Source: Oceanospirillaceae bacterium
Lineage (GTDB): Bacteria > Pseudomonadota > Gammaproteobacteria > Pseudomonadales > Balneatricaceae
Direction of reading: 5' to 3'
Length of the DNA: 64,000 bases
NCBI GenBank assembly: GCA_013215505.1
Contig: JABSQZ010000012.1
Span: 123,540 to 187,539, forward strand
Shown here: piece after piece, positions 8,931-18,081 of the stretch
Numbering within the stretch: position 1 is the stretch's first letter
Layout of the letters: each line of letters starts with the position of its first letter
The notes under the pieces: model-generated
Told to the model about the DNA's origin: nothing
Databases searched by the model: none
What the model saw: only the letters and a program-made list of their open reading frames with translations
Position numbers and translations under genes: made by a program

Positions 8931-9401
8931 ATGAAGCAAGTTATCACCCTGTGTAGTTTTATTATTGCTCTGGCGATGGCGTCCGCTGCCTCTGCAACCG
9001 AAGCCATCAGTAAAAGCTATTGGGGCGACAAGGCCATCGGCAGCCACGACACAGTCGCCTATCACGACCCGCAGGTAAGAAAAAACCACCGTCAGGTCAA
9101 GGGAAAAAAGACCTTCATCGTTAAATACCTGGATGCAAACTGGTACTTCGCCAATCAGACATCGGCCGATAAATTTGCTGCCAACCCCGCTAAATATCGC
9201 CCATTGTATAATGGGCACTGCGCCAATGCCCTTAGCTTAGGTGAGGGGTTAGTTCCTACCAGCGGAAAAATTTGGGAGTTCTTTGGCGATGAGCTGCATT
9301 TGTTTTATGCAGAGGCCGGGCGCCAGCGCTGGTTAAAAGGTGACTGGGAAAGTTATCGAAAGCTAGCAGATCAGGCTTGGTCACAATTAAAAAATGGCTA
9401 A
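8931..9401 (+). CDS. Secreted YHS-domain protein
   Basis: A 156-residue exported protein: signal peptide 1-22 (cleavage after ASA), then a YHS domain. The domain is seen in KAIGSHDTVAYH, the variable loop, and WYFANQTSADKFAANPAKYRPLYNGHCANALSLG. YHS domains of this secreted type occur widely in marine Proteobacteria. Metal binding has been suggested for the family, and the single Cys and several His fit, but no function is established. The start is supported by AAAAGGATTTAACC before the ATG. It stands alone with its own promoter region. Confidence 0.85.
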   Translation: MKQVITLCSFIIALAMASAASATEAISKSYWGDKAIGSHDTVAYHDPQVRKNHRQVKGKKTFIVKYLDANWYFANQTSADKFAANPAKYRPLYNGHCANALSLGEGLVPTSGKIWEFFGDELHLFYAEAGRQRWLKGDWESYRKLADQAWSQLKNG

Positions 9402-10184
9402 AGATTGCCGCTTTATATTTAACACTGGTCCGCTGGCAATATAATATTGCCGGCCAGCCAAGTCTTGCCGTAAATATAATAATATTTTCAAGCGATTCGA
9501 TAAACTTTATACTCTTCATGTTTATCAAAAAAGCTCATGATTTATATCTTTAAAACAACAACAACCCTTCTCGCCTTAGCATAATTACGGCGTAAAAATT
9601 TCTTTTCTAGTTCTATCACAGCTTTCATTTAAGCATATAAAACTAATGGCATAGTAATTGCTTGGTTGTATAGAGCCCCCTGGCTGTTTTTTCAGGAGGC
9701 TAATCACCCACATGCAGGAGAAAAACAATAGGCAACTACTATACGGATCAACCTTAACTATAGCTTCTAAATATTTGATTTGGCGCTATATTAAGTGATA
9801 TTTACTGGATATTCAAACACTTAACTAAGGTGATTGCTGTGCTGTGGGAAGCTTGTTTCCTGATCACAGACAGTGAAGACTTGTTGTTATATGTTTTACA
9901 GTGGTTTTGTAAAAGATAAACCTCTATAGAGAAGCTTTGTCTAACACTTCTGGTAAAACAGCCACAAGGTGAAAAATCTATGCACATTCAGAAAAACTGG
10001 AATTAGATTTTATTACTCTTTTAGCTACCAATGACAATCAATAGTTATTATTTGAGCAGCAGTTAATTTGCAAATTAATAAATACATATTAGTTTGTGTC
10101 ATTTGATTTTTATTCAAAGTTATTACTGTGCGATATTAATAATCACAGCAGTTTCTCTGACTAAATATTATCTGGAGATGTGCA
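9402..10184. other. Long intergenic region
   Basis: About 780 bases, AT-rich, without a convincing gene. A perfect hairpin GGCAATAT-A-ATATTGCC lies at 9435-9451, just after the YHS gene. It may end that transcript although no T-run follows. A 28-codon frame from the ATG at 9712 is not protein-like. The 3' end must contain the promoter for the gene at 10185. Confidence 0.45.
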
Positions 10185-11309
10185 ATGATTATTCAAGCAA
10201 GTGAAATAAATATTAGCTCCAAACACGAAAAAAGTGAGAGCAGAACCTTTTCAACCATGACTAACGCTTATTTCGGCAACAGTCCCGAACCCCCCTACCT
10301 TTCAGAGCATAGCGAGCTGGCCGAGCGCTTCGCCGCGCTATTGCAACAGCCAAACCAAGCAGTCAGTGCCCTCGGGCAAGAAGATGATGCTAACAGTAAT
10401 TCTATTCTGGTAATGACTAAAGAGGGATTTAAATTTCGCAGTGCCGAACAGCACAAAGACTTTCAGGACCAACAATTACTCACCCAGATCAAATTGTTCC
10501 GTAGTTTGCTACAGGCCATCTTAGCGCCGGGAAAGACGCTGGCAACCGATAATTCTGATTTGCCTCAAGCCGAGCAAATGAATGACCCACTCTGCTGCCA
10601 ATATCATGGGTCTGAGGACCAGTCAATTCCCCAGCAACCAGGAGGCATCAGTATCCAAATAAGCTTGCAGACGACAGAGACAGTCACAGAACACGAGAGT
10701 CTCGAGTTCAGCTCCAGCGGAACGGTCACCACTGCAGATGGACTGGACTTCTCTTTTGCCTTAGAAATGAAAATGGAGAGGGAATACAATTACCAATCCA
10801 CTACCGAGTTTACCCAAAACATACAGTTCGAAGACCCGTTAATTTTTAACTATCCAGGCACTGCAGCAGAGCTTGCCGATCAGAAGTACAGTTTTGACAT
10901 TGATGCAGATGGCAACGAAGAGATGATCAGCTTTTTCACCAATGGCGCCCTGCTGGCACTGGACAAAAACGGTGACGGCATAATAAATGATGGCTCGGAA
11001 CTGTTTGGGGCCCTTTCAGGTAATGGCTTTGCAGATTTGGCAGCCTATGATGAAGATGGTAATAACTTCATTGATGAAGCGGACAGTATCTTTAAAGATT
11101 TAAAGCTCTGGACCAAAACAGACAATGTTGACAGCCTGCTCGGCCTGAGCAGCATGGATATCGGTGCAATCTACTTAGGAGCTACTGATACCTCGTTTGA
11201 CCTGAAAGGCGCTGACAACCAGTTTAACGGCCAAGTTAAAGCCTCTAGTTTTTACCTGACAGATGCAGGTGAAGCCGGGTATATCCAACAAGTAGATATG
11301 GTAGTTTAA
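10185..11309 (+). CDS. Hypothetical protein with EF-hand-like calcium-binding C-terminus
   Basis: A 374-residue protein with no signal peptide and a low-complexity, Gln/Glu/Ser-rich N-terminal two-thirds. The last 150 residues carry three Asp-rich loops: DIDADGNEE, DKNGDGIINDGSELFG and DEDGNNFIDEADSIF. The motif series LDKNGDGxINDGSELFG ... GFADLAAYDEDGN ... IDEAD is widespread in marine gammaproteobacterial proteins, often at the end of secreted or surface proteins. Calcium binding is likely from the loops. Export, if any, would be by a non-classical (type I-like) route; no transporter is adjacent. Upstream GGAG (10172) supports the ATG. Specific role unknown. Confidence 0.75.
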   Translation: MIIQASEINISSKHEKSESRTFSTMTNAYFGNSPEPPYLSEHSELAERFAALLQQPNQAVSALGQEDDANSNSILVMTKEGFKFRSAEQHKDFQDQQLLTQIKLFRSLLQAILAPGKTLATDNSDLPQAEQMNDPLCCQYHGSEDQSIPQQPGGISIQISLQTTETVTEHESLEFSSSGTVTTADGLDFSFALEMKMEREYNYQSTTEFTQNIQFEDPLIFNYPGTAAELADQKYSFDIDADGNEEMISFFTNGALLALDKNGDGIINDGSELFGALSGNGFADLAAYDEDGNNFIDEADSIFKDLKLWTKTDNVDSLLGLSSMDIGAIYLGATDTSFDLKGADNQFNGQVKASSFYLTDAGEAGYIQQVDMVV

Positions 11310-11445
11310 CAAGCATTGCCTATACGTCGGCTAAAACCCTCGCTTTGTTTAACGGGTTTCGGCCAGTGCATAGAGCTGTGTAAAGCGATTGCTAATCGTT
11401 ATAAACGATAACGGTATAAACTATTTATCGCTGTTTAAGCACACA

Positions 11446-11476
11446 CCGCGAGCGCTCAGCCCATGAGCATTCGCGG
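11446..11476. terminator. Strong hairpin downstream of the prpE-like gene
   Basis: A near-perfect 13-bp stem (arms 11446-11458 and 11464-11476) with a five-base loop lies between the convergent ends of the EF-hand protein and the acyl-CoA synthetase gene. No T-run follows on either strand, so termination is only inferred from position. Confidence 0.4.
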
Positions 11477-11482
11477 TACTTA

Positions 11483-13372
11483 TTAGCGAGAGTAATATTT
11501 AGCTAAATGCCCTTCTATCTCTGCCAGTATCGCCGGGTCGTCTATCGTTGCGGGGACTTGATAAGGCTGGTGAGCGGCGATCTTTCGCAGTACCGCCCGC
11601 AATATTTTTCCGGAACGGGTCTTTGGTAACCGCTGTACTACAAACACATCCTTAAAACAGGCCAGCGCACCGATCTGCTCCCTTACCTTGGCAACTAAGT
11701 CTGCCTGTAATTGCTCATCTGTGATATCGGCATCCGTTTTCAGCACCACCAGGCCAACCGGTATCTGTCCTTTAAGGGTACAGTTAACCGCTATCACCGC
11801 ACATTCTGCGACTTCCTCATGGCTGGAGACAACCTCTTCCATTTCTCCGGTAGAGAGCCGATGGCCAGAAACATTGATAACGTCATCGGTGCGCCCGGTA
11901 ATATAAATATAGCCATCTTCATCTATATAACCGCCATCACCGGTGTGGTAATAACCGGCGAAGGTCGACAAGTAAGCTTGCTGATAGCGCTCCGGTTGAT
12001 TCCAGATACTGGTTGAAACACCCGGCGGCAATGGCAGTTTAAGACAAATATTACCCACTTGATTAACGTCAACTTCGCTGCCATCTTCTGCGACTACTCG
12101 AATATCATAACCCGGGGTGCATTTGTTGGTAGATCCTAGCCTGGCAGCGGAGGGACTGTCCCAACCCATCATCGGCGAGGTCATCGGCCAGCCGGTTTCG
12201 GTTTGCCACCAGTGATCCAAAATCGGCACTTGCAGCAAATCTTGCAGCCAGTGATAAGTAGAAGAGTCAAGCTTCTCCCCTGCTACAAACACCCAACGCA
12301 AACTTTTTAAATCGTATTTAGACACCAGTGAGCCACTGGAATCTTCTTTGCGGATTGCTCTAAATGCCGTGGGAGCACACATCATCGAGTTAACCTTATA
12401 CTCACTGATTACCCGCCAAAAAGCGCCGGCATCTGGTGATCTGATCGGCTTGCCCTCGTAAAAAACACTACTGGCTCCACAGATTAAGGGTCCGTAGACA
12501 ATAAATGAATGACCAACTACCCAACCTATATCTGAGGCCGCCCACCAGACATCGTTTTCATCCATGCCGTAGATACCGTTGAAAGCCAGCTTTAAAGCAA
12601 CGGCATGACCACCATTGTCCCGTACTATTCCCTTGGGTTTTCCGGTGGTACCTGAGGTGTACAAAATGTATAGCGGATCGTTACTGGCAACGCTGACACA
12701 AGCTGTTGGCTGGGCTTTTTCGACAAACTGATCCCAGCTGACATCCATAGCGACATCCAATGTTGCTAATAACATCTCGCGCTGTAGCACTACGGTCTTT
12801 TTCGGTTTGTGCTTCGCCAGAGCGATGGCTTTATCCACCAGCGGCTTATAGGCAATAATTTTTTCGAATTCAATACCGCAGGAGGCGGTGATAATGAGTT
12901 TGGCTTCTGCATCGTCGATGCGCACCGCTAATTCATTGGCGGCAAAGCCACCAAATACTACCGAGTGCACAGCGCCAATACGCGCACAGGCCAGCATAGC
13001 CACTGCCGCTTGCGGAATCATCGGCATATAGATGATCACTCGATCACCTTTGGCCACCCCCATCTCCAGCATCGCCCCGGCAAAAACACTGACCTGTTGC
13101 AGTAACGCAGCGTAGCTGATTTTTTGTTTTACTCCCGCCGCGGGAGAATCGTAATAGAAGGCGATCTGCTCACCACGCCCCTGTTCTACCTGGCTATCTA
13201 CTGCTAAATAACAAGTGTTGAGTTGCCCATCGTCAAACCAGCTGTAGCTATTGTCAGCACCGTGGCGCAAGCCAATTGAAGGTTGCTTATACCAGCTGAT
13301 ATTCTTTGCCTGCTCCAGCCAGTAGCTGCCACTGTTGTGCAAAGAATTTTGATATTGCTCAGGGTAATCCAT
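11483..13372 (-). CDS. prpE: Propionyl-CoA synthetase / acetyl-CoA synthetase-like ligase
   Basis: A 629-residue AMP-forming acyl-CoA synthetase. It has an ACAS N-terminal domain (WLEQAKNISWY), the AMP-binding P-loop YTSGTTGKPKGIV, the VVGHSFIVYGPLICG region, the WWQTETGWPM motif and the C-terminal PKTRSGKILR loop with the regulatory acetylatable Lys. The residues following the P-loop (RDNGGHAVAL) and the length fit PrpE better than Acs. It activates propionate (or another short acid) to the CoA ester in the cytosol. It follows the valine-degradation genes, whose end product is propionyl-CoA, but a terminator separates it from mmsB, so it has its own promoter. Confidence 0.88.
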   Translation of the reverse strand: MDYPEQYQNSLHNSGSYWLEQAKNISWYKQPSIGLRHGADNSYSWFDDGQLNTCYLAVDSQVEQGRGEQIAFYYDSPAAGVKQKISYAALLQQVSVFAGAMLEMGVAKGDRVIIYMPMIPQAAVAMLACARIGAVHSVVFGGFAANELAVRIDDAEAKLIITASCGIEFEKIIAYKPLVDKAIALAKHKPKKTVVLQREMLLATLDVAMDVSWDQFVEKAQPTACVSVASNDPLYILYTSGTTGKPKGIVRDNGGHAVALKLAFNGIYGMDENDVWWAASDIGWVVGHSFIVYGPLICGASSVFYEGKPIRSPDAGAFWRVISEYKVNSMMCAPTAFRAIRKEDSSGSLVSKYDLKSLRWVFVAGEKLDSSTYHWLQDLLQVPILDHWWQTETGWPMTSPMMGWDSPSAARLGSTNKCTPGYDIRVVAEDGSEVDVNQVGNICLKLPLPPGVSTSIWNQPERYQQAYLSTFAGYYHTGDGGYIDEDGYIYITGRTDDVINVSGHRLSTGEMEEVVSSHEEVAECAVIAVNCTLKGQIPVGLVVLKTDADITDEQLQADLVAKVREQIGALACFKDVFVVQRLPKTRSGKILRAVLRKIAAHQPYQVPATIDDPAILAEIEGHLAKYYSR

Positions 13373-13667
13373 AAAAACTCCACTATTATTTTTTTAATTG
13401 GCTCCGTGCGATGACCTTTTGGCTCTTGATTAAAGGTCATAAATTTACAACATTGTTAACAGATTTAGAAAAATGATACTAACAACTTGTAACTTCCTCA
13501 TTATATATAAGATATTGTCGACAATACATAGTTCTTTAGTCGTAAGATTTTCATTCAAGCGGCTGTCGTTGTATCTAAGTACTTGTCAGTACACAGTTTA
13601 CCGCCTATCTAACGACAATCACAAATTAAGGAAGCAGCAGCCAGTAATAATTTGGGGTTTATTTCAG

Positions 13668-13700
13668 AAAAAAAGCAGCAGGCACTGAATCAGCCTGCTG
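13668..13700 (-). terminator. Rho-independent terminator after mmsB
   Basis: On the minus strand an 8-bp GC-rich stem, CAGCAGGC/GCCTGCTG (13700-13676, loop of nine), is followed by seven T residues. It lies about 80 bases after the mmsB stop and ends the valine operon before the prpE-like gene. Confidence 0.9.
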
Positions 13701-13780
13701 TAGAAGGGGTGTTTTATTCGCGATATTAAACAATACTGACCTTTACCGTTGAGCCCAGGGCGCGCCTAAGTTTGCGTAAA

Positions 13781-14680
13781 TCAGCTTTGATCTTGATCTT
13801 GGTACTGCTGGATGACACTGGAAAAATCCAGACCACCATTGCCTTTGATCTTATGCATATTAAACAGCGCTCGCGCCTGTGAGCCCATTGGGGTTGGAGA
13901 GGCACTAAGCTGGGATAACTCCATCGCTAAGCCCAAATCCTTAAACATCAGATCAGTCTGGAAGCCACCTTGATAATTATTTGAGGCAGGCGCGTTGGGC
14001 ATTACCCCTGGAAACGGGTTATAGACTTCCAGCGCCCAGTTGCCGCCTGAACTCAAGCGCATAATTTCTGACAGTACCGCTGGATCCAGGCCATTTTTAA
14101 CCCCCATGTTTAACGCTTCACTGGTCCCGGTCATTAAAATCGCCAGCAACATATTGTTGCAAGCTTTAGCAATTTGACCGCTGCCTTGAATCCCGGCATG
14201 GAAAATGTTCTTACCCATTACATCCAGTACCACTTTGGCAGTGGCAAACTGTTGCTCATTGGCTCCTACCATAAAAGAAAGAGTACCGGCGACAGCACCA
14301 CCTACACCGCCTGAAACCGGCGCATCGATAAAATTAATGCCTCTATCTGCAGCCACAGCAGCCACTTTTTGTGCCGTTTTTGCATCGATAGTGGATGAAT
14401 CAATTACCAGTGCTCCCTCCTGCAGGTGATCAAACAACGGATCATCACCGCCCATATACAACCCTTCGACATGCTGACCGGCAGGCAGCATACTGATGAC
14501 GAATTCAGCGCCAGCGACCGCCTCTTTTGCCGATTGCGCAGCGCTGGCACCGGCATCAACTAAAGTCGCCACGGCTTCTTTAGACAAGTCAAAAACAGTT
14601 ACCGCATGGCCGGCTTTGACTAAATTTCTGGCCATAGGGCCACCCATATTACCTAAACCGATAAATCCTATATTCGCCAT
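13781..14680 (-). CDS. mmsB: 3-hydroxyisobutyrate dehydrogenase
   Basis: A 299-residue NAD-dependent beta-hydroxyacid dehydrogenase oxidising 3-hydroxyisobutyrate to methylmalonate semialdehyde in valine catabolism. The Rossmann start is GFIGLGNMGGPMARNL, the substrate-binding motif DAPVSGGVGGA, and the catalytic Lys lies in GSGQIAKACNNML. The ATG at 14680 (MANIGF) is preferred to 14695 because it gives the family N-terminus and has GAGAA upstream. Last gene of the operon, followed by a strong terminator. Product feeds mmsA. Confidence 0.95.
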   Translation of the reverse strand: MANIGFIGLGNMGGPMARNLVKAGHAVTVFDLSKEAVATLVDAGASAAQSAKEAVAGAEFVISMLPAGQHVEGLYMGGDDPLFDHLQEGALVIDSSTIDAKTAQKVAAVAADRGINFIDAPVSGGVGGAVAGTLSFMVGANEQQFATAKVVLDVMGKNIFHAGIQGSGQIAKACNNMLLAILMTGTSEALNMGVKNGLDPAVLSEIMRLSSGGNWALEVYNPFPGVMPNAPASNNYQGGFQTDLMFKDLGLAMELSQLSASPTPMGSQARALFNMHKIKGNGGLDFSSVIQQYQDQDQS

Positions 14681-14783
14681 TGTATATTCTCGCATTTATT
14701 GCAGCAGCACTTGCTAGCACTACTATATTGTTTTTAATAACAGACATTTATAATAACAATCTATCTTTATACTTTAATATAAC

Positions 14784-15884
14784 TTACAAATCCTGCAGTG
14801 GATTCGCCGCCCAGGGGGATACAAATAACTGATCGAGAAAAGCTTGATCAACCGCTGCGACTGTTTTAAAACGCCAATCTGGTTTACCGTCCTTATCAAC
14901 TAATAAAGCTCTGATTCCCTCTGCCAATTCGCCGATAGCACAACATTGAGTCGACAGGGCCAGCTCTTCGATAAACACTTCTTTTAAGGATAAATGCTTA
15001 GTCGTTTGTAGCTGTCGATAGATCATAGCGATAGACATTGGACTGCCGTGAGCAACCGCTTTTTGTGCTTTAACCACCCAGCTATCGTCTAACTCAAGGG
15101 CCAATAAATTGCTGACAAAATCATCGGCGCAATCCACATCCGTTAAGCTCTGAATCAAGTCAAAATGCTGGCGCACTTGCGATATTTGTGAGTTCTCAGT
15201 CGCCTGGGCTTCCAGATCGCGTAGTATATTGGCAATAGTTGCATCCGCTGCACTACTGTCATGCCAGTTTGCCTGCAATAGCTTGCGCAACAGCTCCGGG
15301 CGCTGCTGATTGTCTAATTGGCGATCTGCTATGCCGATAAAGACCGCGTCAGCGGCGTTGATGCGCGCGCCAGTGATACCCAAAAACAACCCAGTCCTGC
15401 CAGGGCAGCGATTCAAAAACCAGCTGGCACCCACATCAGGATAGAGCCCAATAGTCACTTCAGGCATCGCTATCATAGTGCTTTGAGTCACTATCCGATG
15501 ACTGCACCCAGACAGCAAACCTAAACCGCCGCCCATCACTATTCCCGCTCCCCAGCCGATGATTGGCTTAGGGTAAGTGTGAATACTGTAGTCCAAACGG
15601 TACTCCTGACTAAAATACTCAGTGGCAAATTCTGCGGTCCCGGAGTTTTTTAAGCCGTGATACAAACTAACCACATCACCACCGGCACAAAATGCCTTCT
15701 CGCCGACACTGTCTAGTAGGATAGCGACGACACTATCATCGCTGGCGTATTGATCCAGCTTAGGCTGCATCAACTTGATCATATCCAGCGACAACGCATT
15801 TAAAGAGCGCTCGGCGTTGAGAATAATTTCAATAATTTTTTTGCCGTTATCGGCCAAATGCTCATGGAACAATACTGAGCTCAT
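14784..15884 (-). CDS. 3-hydroxyisobutyryl-CoA hydrolase
   Basis: A 366-residue crotonase-fold thioesterase that releases 3-hydroxyisobutyrate from its CoA ester in the valine pathway. Motifs: KAFCAGGDVVSLYH, GWGAGIVMGGGLGLLSGCSHRI (oxyanion-hole Gly pair) and MPEVTIGLYPDVGASWFLNR with the catalytic Glu/Asp pair typical of HIBCH. The longer C-terminal part, compared with about 260 residues for enoyl-CoA hydratases, also fits HIBCH. It lies 35 bases after the enoyl-CoA hydratase gene in the same operon. A GAGGGAGAG ribosome-binding site precedes the ATG. Confidence 0.93.
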   Translation of the reverse strand: MSSVLFHEHLADNGKKIIEIILNAERSLNALSLDMIKLMQPKLDQYASDDSVVAILLDSVGEKAFCAGGDVVSLYHGLKNSGTAEFATEYFSQEYRLDYSIHTYPKPIIGWGAGIVMGGGLGLLSGCSHRIVTQSTMIAMPEVTIGLYPDVGASWFLNRCPGRTGLFLGITGARINAADAVFIGIADRQLDNQQRPELLRKLLQANWHDSSAADATIANILRDLEAQATENSQISQVRQHFDLIQSLTDVDCADDFVSNLLALELDDSWVVKAQKAVAHGSPMSIAMIYRQLQTTKHLSLKEVFIEELALSTQCCAIGELAEGIRALLVDKDGKPDWRFKTVAAVDQAFLDQLFVSPWAANPLQDL

Positions 15885-15918
15885 AATTAACTCTCCCTCT
15901 GGGCCTGATTCTTATTAG

Positions 15919-16707
15919 TTATTTGTTGGTCCACTGCGGAGTACGCTTTTCCAGGAAAGCATTAACTCCCTCTTTTTGATCAGCAGTGTGGAACAGATCG
16001 ACAAACAGTTCCCGCTCTATTATGTATCCCTGATCCCAACTGCGGCTACGATTCGATTGAATCAGGGTTTTGCAAGCGGCGACCGATTTAGGACTCTGCT
16101 GTGCAACTTGCTGCGCCAGTGTTAATGCCCGGGTGTAAGAGCTGCCATTTTCTACGCACTCTTCCACTAAACCAATGCGCAGCGCGGTTGCTGCATCCAC
16201 TCGCTCACCACAGAGAATGATTTTTTTCGCCCAGCCCTCACCTACCAGCATGGTCAAGTTTTGCGTGCCACCCGCACAGGGAAGCAAGCCAACTTTAGCT
16301 TCTGGTAGCGCCATAATTGCCTTCTCTTCGGCGATACGAATATCACAGGCCAGTGCCACTTCTAGTCCGCCACCCATTGCCCAGCCATTGACGGCGGCAA
16401 TAGATACCCCGCGAAATTGGGACAATACGTAAAACGCCTCTCCAAAATATTTACCCATATCCCGGGCCACGGCTAAGTCGCCATCACTGAACAAATTCAA
16501 ATCGGCCCCGGCGGAGAAAAATTTATCAGTGGCCGAGCGGATCACCAAACTGTAGATCGATAAATCTGCGTTCAGGTCAGTTACTATATCGATTAAACCG
16601 ATTAAACTCTGTTTCGTCCAAGTATTGGCAGGGGCATTGTTCAAGGTAATAATAGCCACATTTCCCTGCTTTTCTAGTAGCAGTGTATCCGGGTAATTTT
16701 TTGTCAT
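15919..16707 (-). CDS. Enoyl-CoA hydratase (methacrylyl-CoA hydratase role)
   Basis: A 262-residue crotonase. It shows FSAGADLNLF, NGWAMGGGLEVALACDIRIA with one catalytic Glu, and LPEAKVGLLPCAGGTQNL with the second. In this operon it would hydrate methacrylyl-CoA to 3-hydroxyisobutyryl-CoA. The ATG at 16707 (MTKNYPD) is chosen over the upstream in-frame start because the extra 15 residues are not family-like and GAGAG precedes 16707. Between the acyl-CoA dehydrogenase and hydrolase genes of the same pathway. Confidence 0.92.
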   Translation of the reverse strand: MTKNYPDTLLLEKQGNVAIITLNNAPANTWTKQSLIGLIDIVTDLNADLSIYSLVIRSATDKFFSAGADLNLFSDGDLAVARDMGKYFGEAFYVLSQFRGVSIAAVNGWAMGGGLEVALACDIRIAEEKAIMALPEAKVGLLPCAGGTQNLTMLVGEGWAKKIILCGERVDAATALRIGLVEECVENGSSYTRALTLAQQVAQQSPKSVAACKTLIQSNRSRSWDQGYIIERELFVDLFHTADQKEGVNAFLEKRTPQWTNK

Positions 16708-16766
16708 AGTCTCTACTCTCAAAAGCCGTCTATAACAATGACAGACAGCCAAGGGCTAATGGTGAA

Positions 16767-17924
16767 TTATAAAATCTGATTGGTTTCTTCGATTAAAATA
16801 CGACGGGCTATAATCACGTTCATGATTTCATTGGTGCCCTCTAAAATTCTGTGTACTCTTGAGTCCCGCAGATAACGCTCCAGTGGATATTCTTGCATAT
16901 AACCGTTACCGCCAAGAATTTGTAGCGCTTCATCACAAATATTAAAACACACATCGGTGGCAAAACGTTTCGCCATGGCACAGTAGGTACTGCGGTCCGG
17001 GTGTTTATTATCCAATTTGGAAGCGGCTAAACGCACCATCTGCCGTGCGGCAACCAGTTCAGTGTTCATGTTCGCGACTTTAAATTGCAGTGCCTGAAAA
17101 CTGGCCAGCTCTCTGCCAAATTGCTGACGCTCATGTAGATATCTCAGTGCATATGTCAGTGCTGCCTGAGCGGTACCTACCGAACAAGTAGCGATATTCA
17201 CCCTGCCACCATCCAACCCTTGCATGGCAATTTTAAAACCGTCGCCCTCTGTGCCCAATAGACAATCGGCGTCGATCTCGACGTTTTCAAAAGTTATAGA
17301 GCGGGTCGGCTGACAGTTCCAGCCCATTTTCTTTTCTTTGCGGCCATAGCTGATGCCGGCAGAATCGGCGGCAACGGCAAAGGCTGAAATACCTTTTGCT
17401 CCCTTGCCTGAGGTTCTCGCCATGACTAACAGCAGATCTGTTTCCCCGGCTCCGGAGATAAACACTTTCCCGCCATTGATTATGTATTTATCGCCCTGTT
17501 TACGGGCATTGGTTTTAAGTGAGGCGGCATCTGAACCAGCATTGGGCTCCGTCAGGCAGTAAGAACCTAACTTGTCACCGCTACTTAAGGCTTCACTCCA
17601 CTGGGCTTTACAGCTATCAGTGGCAAAAGTACTCAACATCCAGCTGACCATGTTATGGATAGTCAGATAGGCAGTTGTTGCAGTACAACCTGCGGCCATC
17701 TGCTCGAAAATAATGCTGGAATCTAAGCGAGACAGACCTAAGCCGCCGCCCTCTTCTGGCGTGTATAAACCACAGAGACCCATCTCACCGGCACGCTTTA
17801 ATACCTCCACCGGAAAGTGTTGCTGTTCATCCCAATGGGCAGCGTTGGGCGCTAGTTCGTTTTCAGCAAACGCCTTGGCCATGTCGCTATACGCCAGTTG
17901 ATCTTCGTTTAATTCAAAATCCAT
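16767..17924 (-). CDS. Acyl-CoA dehydrogenase (isobutyryl-CoA dehydrogenase type)
   Basis: A 385-residue FAD-dependent dehydrogenase. It shows the substrate/FAD motifs CLTEPNAGSDAASLKT and GGKVFISGAG, the QFGREL signature and the catalytic-Glu region RILEGTNEIM near the C-terminus. Full length for the family. The position after mmsA and before enoyl-CoA hydratase indicates oxidation of isobutyryl-CoA to methacrylyl-CoA, with electrons passed to ETF. It lies about 100 bases beyond an internal terminator-like hairpin, so its expression relative to mmsA may be attenuated. Confidence 0.93.
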   Translation of the reverse strand: MDFELNEDQLAYSDMAKAFAENELAPNAAHWDEQQHFPVEVLKRAGEMGLCGLYTPEEGGGLGLSRLDSSIIFEQMAAGCTATTAYLTIHNMVSWMLSTFATDSCKAQWSEALSSGDKLGSYCLTEPNAGSDAASLKTNARKQGDKYIINGGKVFISGAGETDLLLVMARTSGKGAKGISAFAVAADSAGISYGRKEKKMGWNCQPTRSITFENVEIDADCLLGTEGDGFKIAMQGLDGGRVNIATCSVGTAQAALTYALRYLHERQQFGRELASFQALQFKVANMNTELVAARQMVRLAASKLDNKHPDRSTYCAMAKRFATDVCFNICDEALQILGGNGYMQEYPLERYLRDSRVHRILEGTNEIMNVIIARRILIEETNQIL

Positions 17925-18020
17925 GACAGTTTCGCCTTTGTTATTTTGTTAGCGCTTAATAATGACTCGCAGCTCTAGTGACACTTTATCTCTTGTTTAT
18001 ATAGCCTTATGAGCATATAA

Positions 18021-18053
18021 GCAAAAGCCCGATGCACTATTCATGCATCAGGC
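18021..18053 (-). terminator. Hairpin with T-run between mmsA and acyl-CoA dehydrogenase gene
   Basis: On the minus strand GCCTGATGCA (18053-18044) pairs with TGCATCGGGC (18036-18027) over 10 bp with one G-U pair and a seven-base loop, followed by TTTTGC. It lies about 30 bases after the mmsA stop. It should terminate or attenuate transcription within the valine cluster. Confidence 0.8.
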
Positions 18054-18081
18054 CCTAAAAAATCCCAGGATCTCAGGACTA

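Noticed and set aside
8925..9218. 97-codon frame antisense to the YHS-domain gene
   Set aside because: The sense gene has a signal peptide, a recognised domain and a ribosome-binding site; the antisense frame has none.
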